From the NCBI RefSeq assembly GCF_029633825.1, contig NZ_CP090641.1:2852001-2916000 (forward strand): DNA of 64,000 nt, given 5' to 3'. The stretch comes from Burkholderia contaminans. GTDB lineage: Bacteria; Pseudomonadota; Gammaproteobacteria; Burkholderiales; Burkholderiaceae. Made by a program: the position numbers and the translations under genes. The notes below the pieces were generated by a model. The model was not told where the DNA came from. It saw only the letters and a list, made by a program, of their open reading frames with translations, and ran no database searches. Of this stretch, positions 1 to 9,939 are shown piece by piece (position 1 is the stretch's first letter; each line of letters starts with the position of its first letter).

Positions 1-136
1 CTTGCGCGAGACGGGTGGCTTCGGAGGTGATCTGTCGTTTCATGACGGGTCGGTGGCGCGCGGAACGCGGATCATCGTTGGTAATCAGACAATTCAGTAT
101 TGATCCGAGGATTCGAACATAGTTGCGCGAACTGTC

Positions 137-142
137 TATAAT
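137..142 (+). promoter_or_regulatory. Candidate -10 box for fdnG operon
   Basis: A perfect TATAAT hexamer lies 43 bases before the chosen fdnG start. No good -35 box is seen at 16-18 bases, the nearest being TTCGAA at 112-117, so an activator may be needed. No clear FNR palindrome was found, only isolated TTGAT-like half sites around 98-104. The call rests on sequence alone. Confidence 0.4.
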
Positions 143-185
143 TCCTTTCAGTTTCCTCACCCCCACAATAACGCCGAGACCAGCC

Positions 186-3100
186 ATGCTACAAATGTCC
201 CGGCGCCAGTTCCTGAAGGTGACGGCTACGTCGCTTGCCGGATCGAGTCTAGCCCTGATGGGCTTCTCTCCATCCGAAGCGCTTGCCGAAGTCCGACAGT
301 ACAAGCTGGCGCGCACAGTCGAAACGCGCAACACCTGTCCTTACTGTTCAGTAGGTTGCGGCATCCTGATGTACAGCCTCGGAGACGGCGCGAAAAACGC
401 CCAGCCGAGCATCGTCCACATCGAAGGCGATCCCGACCATCCGGTCAATCGCGGCACGCTGTGCCCGAAGGGCGCGAGCCTGATCGACTTCATCCACAGC
501 CCGAACCGCCTGACGCACCCCGAGTATCGTGCGCCCGGCTCGGACAAGTGGGAACCGATTTCGTGGAATGACGCGCTCGACCGCATCGCGAAGCTGATGA
601 AGGCCGATCGCGACGCGAACTTCGTCGAGACGGCGGAAGACGGTGCGAAGGTCAACCGATGGCTGACCACCGGCATGCTGGCCGCGTCGGCGGGCAGCAA
701 CGAAGTCGGCTACCTGACGCACAAGACCATCCGCAGTCTCGGGATGCTCGCATTCGACAATCAGGCGCGTGTCTGACATGGCCCGACGGTGGCAGGTCTT
801 GCCCCGACGTTTGGCCGTGGAGCGATGACGAACCATTGGGTCGACATCAAGAACGCGGATGTGATTCTCGTGATGGGCGGCAATGCAGCCGAAGCCCATC
901 CGTGCGGTTTCAAGTGGGTAACGGAGGCGAAGGCGCACCGCAAGGCGCGGCTGATCGTCGTCGACCCGCGCTTCACGCGTACGGCCTCGGTGGCCGACTA
1001 CTACGCGCCGATCCGCACCGGCACCGACATCGTCTTCCTGGGCGGCGTCATCAACTATCTGCTGACGAACGACAAGATCCAGCATGAGTACGTGAAGAAC
1101 TACACGGACTTCTCGTTCATCGTGCGCGAGGATTTCGCGTTCAACGACGGCATCTATTCCGGCTATGACGCGGAGAAACACGCGTACCCGGACAAGTCGA
1201 GCTGGGACTACGAGCGCGGCGACGACGGCTTCGTGAAGGTCGACCCGACGCTGCAGCATCCGCGTTGCGTGTACAACCTGCTGAAGCAGCACTACGCGCG
1301 CTATACGCCGGACATGGTCCAGCAGACGTGCGGCACGCCGAAGGAGAAATTCCTGAAGGTGTGCGAGATGCTCGCGACCACGGCCGTTCCCGGCCGCGCC
1401 GGCACGGTGCTGTACGCGCTCGGCTGGACGCACCACTCGATCGGCGCGCAGATCATCCGCACCGGCGCGATGGTGCAGCTGCTGCTCGGCAACATCGGCA
1501 TCGCCGGCGGCGGGATGAACGCGCTGCGCGGGCACTCGAACATCCAGGGGTTGACCGACCTCGGGCTGATGTCGAACCTGCTGCCGGGCTACATGACGCT
1601 GCCGATGCAGGCCGAGCAGGATTTCGACGGCTACATCAAGAAGCGCGTGCAGCTGCCGCTGCGGCCGAACCAGTTGAGCTACTGGAAGAACTACAAGGCC
1701 TTCCACGTGAGCTTCATGAAGTCCTGGTGGGGCGACGCGGCGACCGCCGAGAACAACTGGGGCTACGACTACCTGCCGAAGCTCGACAAGCAGTACGACC
1801 TGCTGCAGGTGATCGAGCTGATGAATGCCGGCAAGATGAACGGCTACATCTGCCAGGGCTTCAACCCGCTTGCGGCGTCGCCGTCGAAGGTGAAGACGGC
1901 GGCCGGCCTCGCGAAGCTGAAGTGGCTCGTGATCATGGATCCGCTCGCGACCGAAACCTCCGAGTTCTGGAAGCATCACGGCGACTACAACGACGTCGAT
2001 TCGTCGAAGATCCAGACCGAGGTGTTCCGTCTGCCGACCACGTGCTTCGCGGAGGAAAACGGTTCGCTCGTGAGTTCGAGCCGCGTGCTGCAATGGCACT
2101 GGAAGGGCGCGGAGCCGCCGGGCGAGGCACGCAGCGACCTCGAGATCATGTCGGGGCTGTTCCTGCGCATGCGCAAGATGTACCAGACGGACGGCGGCAA
2201 GTACCCGGATCCGATCGTCAACCTGACCTGGCCGTACGCGAACCCGGAAAGCCCGACGCCCGAAGAGCTCGCGATGGAGTTCAACGGAAAGGCGCTCGCC
2301 GATCTGCCCGATCCGAAGGATCCGGCCAAGACGCTCGTGAAGAAGGGCGAGCAGCTGGCCGCGTTCGCGCAGTTGAAGGACGACGGCACGACCGCGAGTG
2401 GCTGCTGGATCTTCTGTGGTGCCTGGACGCAGGCCGGCAACCAGATGGGGCGGCGCGACAACTCCGACCCGACCGGCATCGGCCAGACGCTGAACTGGGC
2501 GTGGGCGTGGCCGGCGAACCGGCGGATCCTGTACAACCGCGCGTCGTGCGACGTCGCCGGCAAGCCGTTCGACCCGACCCGCAAGCTGATCGGCTGGAAC
2601 GGCAGCGCGTGGAAGGGGGCCGACATTCCCGACTTCAAGGCGGACGAATCGCCCGAAAACGGGATGGGGCCGTTCATCATGAACCCGGAAGGCGTCGCGC
2701 GCTTCTTCGCCCGGGCGGGGATGAACGAAGGTCCGTTCCCCGAGCACTACGAGCCGTTCGAGACACCGCTCGACGCGAACCCGCTGCACCCGAACAACCC
2801 GCAGGCGCTGAACAACCCGGCTGCCCGCGTGTTCCCGGACGACCGCGCGTCGTTCGGCAAGGTGGCGGATTTCCCGCACGTGGCGACGACGTACCGGCTG
2901 ACCGAGCACTTCCACTACTGGACCAAGCATGCGCGGCTGAACTCGATCATCCAGCCCGAGCAATTCGTCGAGATCGGCGAAGACCTCGCGAAGGAAGTCG
3001 GCGTCGCGCATGGCGAGCGCGTGAAGGTGTCGTCCAAGCGCGGCTACATCATCGCGGTCGCCCTCGTCACGAAGCGGATCAAGCCGCTGACGGTCGACGG

Positions 3101-3257
3101 CAAGAAGGTCCAGACGGTCGGCGTGCCGTTGCACTGGGGCTTCAAGGGTCTGACGAAGCCCGGCTATCTCGCCAATACCCTGACTCCGTCCGTGGGTGAC
3201 GGCAACTCCTATACACCGGAATTCAAGTCGTTCCTGGTGAAGGTCGAAAAGGCGTAA
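186..3257 (+). CDS. fdnG: Formate dehydrogenase-N major (alpha) subunit, selenoprotein
   Basis: Oxidises formate at a molybdopterin/selenocysteine centre and passes electrons to FdnH. The protein is 1023 residues when TGA 774-776 is read as selenocysteine at residue 197; E. coli FdnG has Sec196. The N-terminus has a twin-arginine signal (SRRQFLK, residues 5-11), so the enzyme is exported folded to the periplasm. Iron-sulfur cysteines C51, C54 and C58 (CPYCSVGC) are followed by CPKG. Reading resumes after the TGA as [17 protein letters not shown], as in the family, so the stop is not a nonsense mutation. ATG 186 is preferred over a TTG at 123 because the Tat signal then lies at the N-terminus; ATG 195 is also possible. 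First gene of fdnGHI. An automatic caller would split it into 123-776 and 789-3257. Confidence 0.95.
774..776 (+). other. Selenocysteine codon (in-frame TGA)
   Basis: The TGA falls between Val196 and His198 of FdnG, inside the conserved V-U-H-G-P motif of formate dehydrogenases. A tRNA-Sec, selA and selB lie downstream in the same window, which supports read-through as Sec. Confidence 0.93.
777..812 (+). promoter_or_regulatory. SECIS-like hairpin
   Basis: Immediately 3' of the Sec codon, GGCA (791-794) and TGCC (800-803) pair around a GGTCT loop (795-799), with flanking CGACGG/CCCGACG sequence extending the stem imperfectly. The apical GGUC/U loop is the element recognised by SelB in E. coli fdnG and fdhF. 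The fold was drawn by eye. Confidence 0.75.
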
Positions 3258-3267
3258 GGGGAAAGAG

Positions 3268-4182
3268 ATGGCATTGCAATCGCTGGATATCAAGCGCGTC
3301 TCGGCCACCACGACGCCACCGCCCACGGTGCGCGAACCGGTGACCGGGAGTGTCGCCAAGCTGATCGACGTATCGAAGTGCATCGGCTGCAAGGCATGCC
3401 AGACGGCATGCATGGAGTGGAACGACCTGCGTGACGAGGTCGGCACCAACGTCGGCGTGTACGACAACCCGGCCGACCTGAGCGAGCATTCGTGGACGGT
3501 CATGCGGTTCTCCGAATACGAGAACCCGGCCGGTGACCTCGAGTGGCTGATCCGCAAGGACGGCTGCATGCACTGCGAGGATCCGGGCTGCCTGAAGGCG
3601 TGTCCGTCCCCGGGCGCGATCGTGCAGTACAACAACGGGATCGTCGATTTCCACGAGGAGAACTGCATCGGTTGCGGCTATTGCGTGACCGGCTGCCCGT
3701 TCAACGTTCCGCGGATCTCGAAGAAGGATCATCGCGCGTACAAGTGCACGCTCTGTTCCGACCGCGTCGCGGTCGGCCAGGAACCGGCCTGCGTGAAGAC
3801 CTGCCCGACGGGCGCGATCGTGTTCGGCACCAAGGAGGACATGAAGCAGCACGCGGCCGAGCGGATCGAGGACCTGAAGGAGCGCGGCTTCGAGCATGCG
3901 GGGCTGTACGACCCGCAGGGCGTCGGCGGCACGCACGTGATGTACGTGCTGCACCACGCGGACAAGCCGTCGCTGTACCACGGGCTGCCCGACAACCCGT
4001 CGATCAGCCCGATGGTGAAGCTGTGGAAGGGCATCGCGAAGCCGCTCGCGGTGGCCGGCATCGCGCTGACGGCGCTCGCCGGGTTCTTCCACTATGTCCG
4101 GGTCGGTCCGAACGAGGTGAGCGACGAAGAGGAAAAGGCCGCGCAAGACGAGGCGCGACGCATCAAGGAGGACGCGAAATGA
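3268..4182 (+). CDS. fdnH: Formate dehydrogenase-N iron-sulfur (beta) subunit
   Basis: Carries electrons from FdnG to the membrane cytochrome FdnI. The 304-residue protein has four ferredoxin-type cysteine clusters ([42 protein letters not shown] with CVKTC) and one C-terminal membrane anchor around residues 258-277 ([20 protein letters not shown]). This matches the FdnH architecture. It begins 10 bases after fdnG with an AAGGGGAAAGAG ribosome site, and its stop overlaps the fdnI start (ATGA), so the three genes are one operon. Confidence 0.95.
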   Translation: MALQSLDIKRVSATTTPPPTVREPVTGSVAKLIDVSKCIGCKACQTACMEWNDLRDEVGTNVGVYDNPADLSEHSWTVMRFSEYENPAGDLEWLIRKDGCMHCEDPGCLKACPSPGAIVQYNNGIVDFHEENCIGCGYCVTGCPFNVPRISKKDHRAYKCTLCSDRVAVGQEPACVKTCPTGAIVFGTKEDMKQHAAERIEDLKERGFEHAGLYDPQGVGGTHVMYVLHHADKPSLYHGLPDNPSISPMVKLWKGIAKPLAVAGIALTALAGFFHYVRVGPNEVSDEEEKAAQDEARRIKEDAK

Positions 4183-4805
4183 AACACGACGACCCCAACC
4201 TGATCGTCCGCTACTCGGCGAACGAGCGCACGAACCACTGGATCACCGCGATCACGTTCGTGCTGCTCGCATTGTCCGGGCTCGCGCTGTTTCATCCGTC
4301 GATGTTCTGGCTGACCGCGCTGTTCGGCGGCGGCCAGTGGACGCGGATCCTGCATCCGTTCGTCGGCCTCGTGATGTTCGTGTCGTTCGCGATCCTTGTG
4401 GTGCGCTTCTGGCACCACAACGCGCTCGACGCGGACGATCGCCAGTGGCTCAAGCAGATCGGCGACGTGCTGACCAACCAGGAAGACAAGCTGCCGCCTG
4501 TCGGGCGCTATAACGCCGGGCAGAAGCTGCTATTCTTTACGCTGGTCGCGTGCCTGCTGCTGCTCCTGCTGTCGGGAGTCGTGATCTGGCGGCGCTACTT
4601 CTCGTTCTACTTCCCGATCGGGGTGATCCGCGCGGCCGCTGTCGTGCATGCCGTGGCGGCCTTCGTGCTGATCGCGAGCATCATCGTGCACATTTACGCG
4701 GCGTTGTGGGTGAAGGGCTCGATCGGCGCGATGGTGCGCGGCACCGTCACGCTGGGCTGGGCTCGCAAGCATCACCCGAAGTGGTTCCGTGAAAGCGTGA
4801 AATAA
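4179..4805 (+). CDS. fdnI: Formate dehydrogenase-N cytochrome b556 (gamma) subunit
   Basis: Membrane cytochrome b that passes electrons from the beta subunit to quinone. The 208 residues contain four hydrophobic segments. Four histidines at H20, H59, H157 and H171 sit exactly two residues beyond the E. coli FdnI haem ligands (18, 57, 155, 169). ATG 4179 overlaps the fdnH stop and follows AAGGAGG (4164-4171), which decides the start. Last gene of fdnGHI. Confidence 0.94.
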   Translation: MKHDDPNLIVRYSANERTNHWITAITFVLLALSGLALFHPSMFWLTALFGGGQWTRILHPFVGLVMFVSFAILVVRFWHHNALDADDRQWLKQIGDVLTNQEDKLPPVGRYNAGQKLLFFTLVACLLLLLLSGVVIWRRYFSFYFPIGVIRAAAVVHAVAAFVLIASIIVHIYAALWVKGSIGAMVRGTVTLGWARKHHPKWFRESVK

Positions 4806-4870
4806 CGCACCGGAGCGGGGCGGCTCGCCGATCGCGGCGGGCTGCTCCGTCAGCCGTCGGAACCGCCTGA

Positions 4871-4895
4871 AGCGCCGACCTGTCGGCGCTTGTTT
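4871..4895 (+). terminator. Hairpin after fdnGHI
   Basis: A 9-bp perfect stem (4871-4879 with 4882-4890) is followed by TGTTT. It lies 65 bases after fdnI and just before the inverted-repeat element. The 2-base loop as drawn would open to 4-6 bases in RNA. The T-run is weak, so termination may be partial. Confidence 0.45.
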
Positions 4896-5180
4896 GGGGT
4901 CTGTTTGCGCATGGAACGCGCATGCGAATGCCCGAAATCGCTCGCAGGGCAAGGAGTGAGGAGCGCCGTTTGGCCGAGCCAAACAAGAGACGAACGACGC
5001 CGCCATGTGGGCGATTTCGGGCATTCCCGTGGACTATATTTTTAAATTTGGGGTTGCCACGAGACGGGCCGCTCGCTGCGTTGCGCTCCTTGCGAATACG
5101 TCAGTATTCGCGGCGTCGCGCGTCTTGCGAGCGGCCCGTCTCGTGGCAACGCATGCGCGTTCCATGCGCAAACAGACCCC
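4896..5180. repeat. Nested inverted-repeat element between fdnI and fdhE
   Basis: The region can fold on itself almost end to end. Outer arms 4896-4926 and 5150-5180 are perfect 31-bp inverted copies. Inside are 4926-4941 with 5011-5026 (16 bp), 5053-5076 with 5127-5150 (24 bp) and 5092-5099 with 5104-5111 (8 bp, loop GTCA). Arms share edge bases, so alternative cruciform or RNA folds compete. No transposase is present. It fills the whole fdnI-fdhE gap and stops just before fdhE. It could be a miniature mobile element, a Burkholderia intergenic repeat, or a read-through control element; no family is recognised. Confidence 0.85.
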
Positions 5181-5195
5181 TTGGAAGACATATCT

Positions 5196-6131
5196 GTGAC
5201 ACAACGCATTCTCGAACCGACCGAGATCTCGACACTCGATCATTCGGCCATCCCGCGCTTTCGCCTGCCGGAGCGCGCCACCGCGTTCTCGGCGCGCGCC
5301 GCGCGGCTGCGCAAGCTGGCCGACCTGAACCCGATCAGCGGCTACCTGCGGCTGATGGCCACCGTCGCCGATGCGCAGCACGCGACGCTGCAAACGCTCG
5401 AACTGCCGCTGCCGTCGAAGGAAGCGATCGCGCGTGCGCAGGAGCATTCGATGCCGCTCGTGCCGGCGCTCGACGGCGAGCGCGATCCGCGCTGGCGCGC
5501 CGTGCTGTACGAACTGCTCGACCGCGTCGAAGGCGCCGGGCTCGTCAACCCGCAGCTCGCGAAGCTGCTCGACCGGCTGCGCCTGATGGCGCCCGCCGAA
5601 CTCGACGCGCAAGCCGACGCGATCCTCGCACTGCGTTTCGCCGAAGTCGACCCGGCTACCGCGCCGTTCCTGATGGCCGCGCTACAGGTCGTCTGGACGG
5701 ACCTCGCCAGCCGCATTCCGCCGGCCGACGTCCCGTATCTCGACCAGCCGGGGCTGTGCCCGGTGTGCGGCACGCATCCGGTCGCGAGCGTCGTGAGGGT
5801 GGGCGGCCAGTACCAGGGCTACCGTTTCCTGCAATGCGGGCTGTGCACGACCGAGTGGCACATGGTGCGCACGAAGTGCTCGCACTGCGATTCGACGAAA
5901 GGCATCGCGTATCACGGGATCGAGGGCGGCAGCGAAGCCGTCAAGGCCGAATCGTGCGACGAGTGCAAGACCTATCGCAAGATCGGCTATCAGGACAAGG
6001 ACTACGAGTTCGAGCCGCTGGCGGACGATCTCGCGAGTCTCACGCTCGACCTGCTGATGAACGAGGCCGGCTACCAGCGCAGTTCACCGAACCCGCTGCT
6101 GTGGCCGGATGTCTCGCGGGACGCCAATTGA
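5196..6131 (+). CDS. fdhE: FdhE formate dehydrogenase accessory protein
   Basis: Needed for maturation of the respiratory formate dehydrogenases; it is a cytoplasmic rubredoxin-like protein. The 311 residues contain four CxxC pairs (CPVC, CGLC, CSHC, CDEC) in the C-terminal half, and motifs such as TEWH and AESCDEC match E. coli FdhE (309 residues). GTG 5196 is chosen over TTG 5181 because GGAAG at 5183-5187 is correctly spaced before it and the length then fits. It lies between the inverted-repeat element and selA. Confidence 0.92.
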   Translation: MTQRILEPTEISTLDHSAIPRFRLPERATAFSARAARLRKLADLNPISGYLRLMATVADAQHATLQTLELPLPSKEAIARAQEHSMPLVPALDGERDPRWRAVLYELLDRVEGAGLVNPQLAKLLDRLRLMAPAELDAQADAILALRFAEVDPATAPFLMAALQVVWTDLASRIPPADVPYLDQPGLCPVCGTHPVASVVRVGGQYQGYRFLQCGLCTTEWHMVRTKCSHCDSTKGIAYHGIEGGSEAVKAESCDECKTYRKIGYQDKDYEFEPLADDLASLTLDLLMNEAGYQRSSPNPLLWPDVSRDAN

Positions 6132-6204
6132 CGGCACGGGCCGGCGCGGTGCGCGAGCACCGGCGCCGGCCCGCTGCGAAGCATGAGACTGGAGCCACCA
6201 CGAC

Positions 6205-7644
6205 GTGACCGAACCCGGTTTGAATGAATTGAATGCGGTGCTTGCGCGCGTACCGTCTGTCGAGCGCGTGCTGTCGTCGGCGCCGCTGCAACCGCTGCTC
6301 GCCGACTATGGCCGCACGCGCGTGCTGAACGCCGTGCGTGCCGAGCTCGAGCGCTGGCGTACCGCCGCGCAGCACGATCCGGCTGCGGCCGAGCCGCTCG
6401 ACGAGCCGCGCATCGCCGCGGCCGTCGCGCATGCGCTGGCCGCGCAGAGCGCGGGCGCGGTGCGCGCCGTGTTCAACCTGACCGGCACCGTGCTGCACAC
6501 GAACCTCGGGCGCGCGCTGTTGCCCGACGACGCGGTGCGCGCGGTGGTCGACGTGCTGACGCGGCCGGTCAACCTCGAATTCGACCTCGCCACGGGCCGC
6601 CGCGGCGATCGCGACGACCTGATCGACGATCTGTTGTGCGAACTGACGGGCGCGGAGGCCGCGACCGTCGTCAACAACAATGCGGCGGCCGTGCTGCTGG
6701 CGCTGTCGGCGCTGGCGACGAAGCGGGAAGTCGTCGTGTCGCGCGGCGAGCTGGTCGAGATCGGCGGCGCATTCCGCATCCCCGACATCATGAGCCGCGC
6801 GGGCGCCAGGCTGCGCGAAGTCGGCACCACCAACCGCACCCATCTGCGCGACTACGCGGACGCCATCGGCCCGCGCACCGCGCTGCTGATGAAGGTTCAC
6901 TGCAGCAACTACGCGATCAGCGGCTTCACGAAGGAGGCGACGCTCGCCGAACTCGCGCCGCTCGCACGCGAGCACGGGCTGCCGGTGGCCGTCGATCTCG
7001 GCAGCGGCACGCTCGCCGACCTGTCGCAATGGGGTTTGCCGCACGAGACGACCGTGCAGGAAACCGTTGCCGCCGGCGCAAACGTTGTCACGTTCAGCGG
7101 CGACAAACTGCTCGGCGGCCCGCAGGCCGGCCTGATCGTCGGCGATCGCGCGCTGATCGCGAAGATCAAGAAGCATCCGCTCAAGCGCGCGCTGCGCGTC
7201 GGCAAGCTGACGCTCGCGGCGCTCGAGCCGGTGCTGCGCCTCTACCAGTCGCCCGAGTTCCTGCGTGACCGGCTCACGACGCTGCGGCTGCTGACGCGCC
7301 CGCAGCGCGAGATCGCCGAGGCTGCCGAACGCGTGCGTCCGGCGCTGCAGGCCGCGCTCGGCAGCGGTTTCGACGTGACGGTCGAGCCGATGTTCAGCCA
7401 GATCGGCAGCGGCGCGCTGCCGGTCGACCAGTTGCCGAGCGCCGGGCTCGTCGTGCGCACGGCGGACGGCAAGCGCGGCGGTCGCGCGCTGGCGCAACTC
7501 GAGAAACGGCTGCGCGCATGGCCGCGCCCGGTGATCGGGCGCGTGGCCGACAATGCGCTGCGGCTCGACCTGCGCTGCCTCGAAGCCGCCGACGAAGCGG
7601 TGTTCGTCGCGCAATGCGTGCCGCTCGCGGGGCCCGCTGCATGA
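6205..7644 (+). CDS. selA: L-seryl-tRNA(Sec) selenium transferase
   Basis: Converts Ser-tRNA(Sec) to selenocysteinyl-tRNA(Sec) using selenophosphate and PLP. The 479-residue protein is close to E. coli SelA (463). The PLP lysine is K301 in [12 protein letters not shown], and the family pattern [18 protein letters not shown] is present near residue 90. The start is GTG 6205, preceded by TGGAG. The stop overlaps the selB start (ATGA at 7641-7644), implying translational coupling. Confidence 0.95.
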   Translation: MTEPGLNELNAVLARVPSVERVLSSAPLQPLLADYGRTRVLNAVRAELERWRTAAQHDPAAAEPLDEPRIAAAVAHALAAQSAGAVRAVFNLTGTVLHTNLGRALLPDDAVRAVVDVLTRPVNLEFDLATGRRGDRDDLIDDLLCELTGAEAATVVNNNAAAVLLALSALATKREVVVSRGELVEIGGAFRIPDIMSRAGARLREVGTTNRTHLRDYADAIGPRTALLMKVHCSNYAISGFTKEATLAELAPLAREHGLPVAVDLGSGTLADLSQWGLPHETTVQETVAAGANVVTFSGDKLLGGPQAGLIVGDRALIAKIKKHPLKRALRVGKLTLAALEPVLRLYQSPEFLRDRLTTLRLLTRPQREIAEAAERVRPALQAALGSGFDVTVEPMFSQIGSGALPVDQLPSAGLVVRTADGKRGGRALAQLEKRLRAWPRPVIGRVADNALRLDLRCLEAADEAVFVAQCVPLAGPAA

Positions 7645-9564
7645 TCGTCGGTACCGCCGGACACATCGACCACGGCAAGACGACGCTGGTGCGCGCGCTG
7701 ACGGGCGTCGACACCGATCGCCTGAAGGAAGAGAAGGCGCGCGGCATCTCGATCGAGCTCGGTTACGCGTATACGCCGCTCGACAACGGCGACGTGCTCG
7801 GCTTGATCGACGTGCCGGGCCACGAGAAGCTGATTCATACGATGGCGGCCGGTGCATGCGGGATCGACTTCGCGCTGCTCGTGATTGCGGCCGACGACGG
7901 CGTGATGCCGCAGACGCGCGAGCATCTCGCGATCCTGCAGCTGCTGGGCGTCACGCACGGCGCCGTCGCGCTGACGAAATGCGATCGCGTCGACCCTGCG
8001 CGGGTGGCCGACGTGCGAGACGAGATCGCCACGTGGCTGAACGACTCGACGCTCGCCGGCGTGCCGATCTTCGAAACGCGTGCGACTGCCGCGGACGATC
8101 CGGGCGTCGCTGCGTTGAAACGTTACCTGGCGGATGCGGCGATCGCGTGGCGCGCCCGGCGCGATGACGGGCTGTTCCGGCTCGCGGTCGATCGCGTGTT
8201 TACGCTCGCGGGGCAGGGCACCGTCGTGACGGGCACCGCGTTCGCGGGCCGCGTCGCGACCGGCGACACGCTCGCGATCGTGCGCACGGGCGGTGCGGCC
8301 CGCGTGCGCAGTATCCACGCGCAGAACCGGCCGGTCGAGGCCGGCCGCGCGGGCGAGCGTTGCGCGCTGAATCTGGCCGGGGTCGACAAGGCCGATGTCG
8401 AACGCGGCGATACCGTCGCCGATGCGCGGCTCGTCGCGACGTCGCCGCGTCTGGACGTCGAACTGACGCTGCTCGAGGATGCGGGGCTCACGCTGACGCA
8501 CTGGGCGCCATTGCACGTGCATCTCGGCACGCTGCATCGCGTGGCCCATGTCGCGCTGCTCGACGGCGACACGCTCGCGGCCGGCCAGCGGATGCGCGTG
8601 CAGCTGGTGTTCGACGAGCCGGTGTTCGCGCTGCCGGGCGACCGCTTCATCGTCCGCAATCCGCAGGCAACGCGTACCGTCGGCGGCGGCCGCGTGCTCG
8701 ATCCATTCGGGCCGGCACGCAAGCGTCGTACACCCCAGCGCCGCGCGTGGCTCGATGCGCTGGCCGAATGGCTCGACGAAGGACGCCTCGATGCGCTGCT
8801 CGCGCAGGCGCCGCTCGGTATTGCGCGGACGACGCTCACGCACCTGACGGGGTTCGCGCCGAATGTGCTGGCGTTGCCTGGCGATGCGTTGGCGATCGGG
8901 CAACGCGATGCCGCGTCGAACGAAGGCGCGGTGATTTCGCAGGTGCACTGGCGCGCGCTGCAGACGCGGGCAATCGAGACGCTGCGCACGTATCACGAAC
9001 GCATGCCCGACGAACAGGGGCTCGACGCCGCACGCCTGCGGCGGATGGCTGCGCCGCTCGTCGGCGATGCGCTGTGGCGTGCGCTCGTCGATGCGCTGGT
9101 CGCGGGCGGCGAAGTCGCGCGCAGCGGGCCGTGGCTGCATCTGCCGTCGCATTCGGTGAGCCTCGAGCCGCGCGAGGAAGTGCTGGCGCAGCAACTGCTG
9201 CCGCTGCTGCATGCGGGGCGCTTCGATCCGCCGTGGGTGCGCGACCGGCCCGCGACACGGGCGCGGCCGAGGACGCGGTGCGCACGCTGCTGCGCAAGCT
9301 CGCGCGGCGCGGCGACGTGCAACAGGTCGTGCGCGACCTGTTCTATCATGCGGACGTCGCGCGCGAACTGGCGGCGCTGGTCGCGCATCTCGCGCCGTCG
9401 CGCGGCGGCGGGCTCGATGCGGCGACGTTCCGCGACGCGACGGGGCTCGGTCGCAAGCGCGCGATCCAGATTCTCGAGTTCTTCGATCGGGTTGGGTATC
9501 TCGCTTCCACCGCGATCTTCACTACCTGCGGCCTGACAGCGGTTGGGCGGGTATTCAGGCGTAG
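7641..9564 (+). pseudogene. selB: Selenocysteine-specific elongation factor SelB, frame broken twice
   Basis: SelB delivers Sec-tRNA to the ribosome by binding the SECIS hairpin. The N-terminal GTPase is intact: GHIDHGKT (G1), DVPGHE (G3), TKCD (G4), then EF-Tu-like domains and the first winged helices. Reading is then lost. Near 9245 it must move by -1 to continue as ARDTGAAEDAVRTLLRKL, and near 9497 by -1 again to end as RFHRDLHYLRPDSGWAG at TAG 9562-9564. Both changes fit loss of one base. Restored length would be 641 residues (E. coli 614). Unrepaired, the reading frame ends at 9536 with an aberrant tail, damaging the C-terminal winged helices that bind SECIS. It may be real decay or sequence error; the intact fdnG, selA and tRNA-Sec favour error. 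Confidence 0.85.
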
Positions 9565-9596
9565 GCGCTCGTTGTTCTTCGGTTTCTTTTTCCCAC

Positions 9597-9692
9597 GGAA
9601 GGCATTCGTATCCGGTGGTACGGCTGGACTTCAAATCCAGTTGGGGGTGTCAGACACTCCCGGGTAGGTTCGACTCCTGCTGCCTTCCGCCA
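9597..9692 (+). tRNA. selC: tRNA-Sec (anticodon TCA)
   Basis: A 96-base gene with encoded CCA (9690-9692). It has an 8-bp acceptor stem (9597-9604 with 9681-9688), longer than a normal tRNA, an anticodon stem CTGGA/TCCAG with anticodon TCA at 9631-9633, and a long variable arm. These features define bacterial selenocysteine tRNA. It starts 33 bases after the restored selB end, so the whole selenocysteine machinery except selD is linked. Confidence 0.96.
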
Positions 9693-9939
9693 GTCATGGC
9701 TTCCCGCGCATTCCGGCGACTTCCGTCAACGCCCCGCAGATCGATGATTTCAAAGTGATCTTTGGGTGGCGGTGTGCTTGCGGCTTCCACTCGTGTTCCG
9801 CACAGACGGGCAGTGGTGGTGTCAGGCATGGAGCCTCCGTGGAAGACAGGAACAAAACCGGAGACACGAGCTTTCGGCGCGCAGGCTCCCCTATTTTCAG
9901 GCCGAAACAAGATGGCAGCGGCAGGCAGCCGTGCGGATG

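Noticed and set aside
1..43. Possible start of a leftward gene (MKRQITSEATRLAQ...) at the left edge
   Set aside because: Only 14 codons are visible, the ribosome site is weak and the sequence fits no family I can name.
60..120. FNR-type operator before fdnG
   Set aside because: Only TTGAT-like half sites are present; no TTGAT-N4-ATCAA palindrome could be found.
348..3668. 1106-codon open frame opposite fdnG
   Set aside because: Antisense shadow of a GC-rich gene; Arg/His/Val-rich with no motif, while the plus strand encodes a clear FdnG.
9650..9910. 86-codon leftward frame overlapping the Sec tRNA
   Set aside because: Its end (GGRQQESNLPG) is the well-known antisense translation of a tRNA, not a protein.
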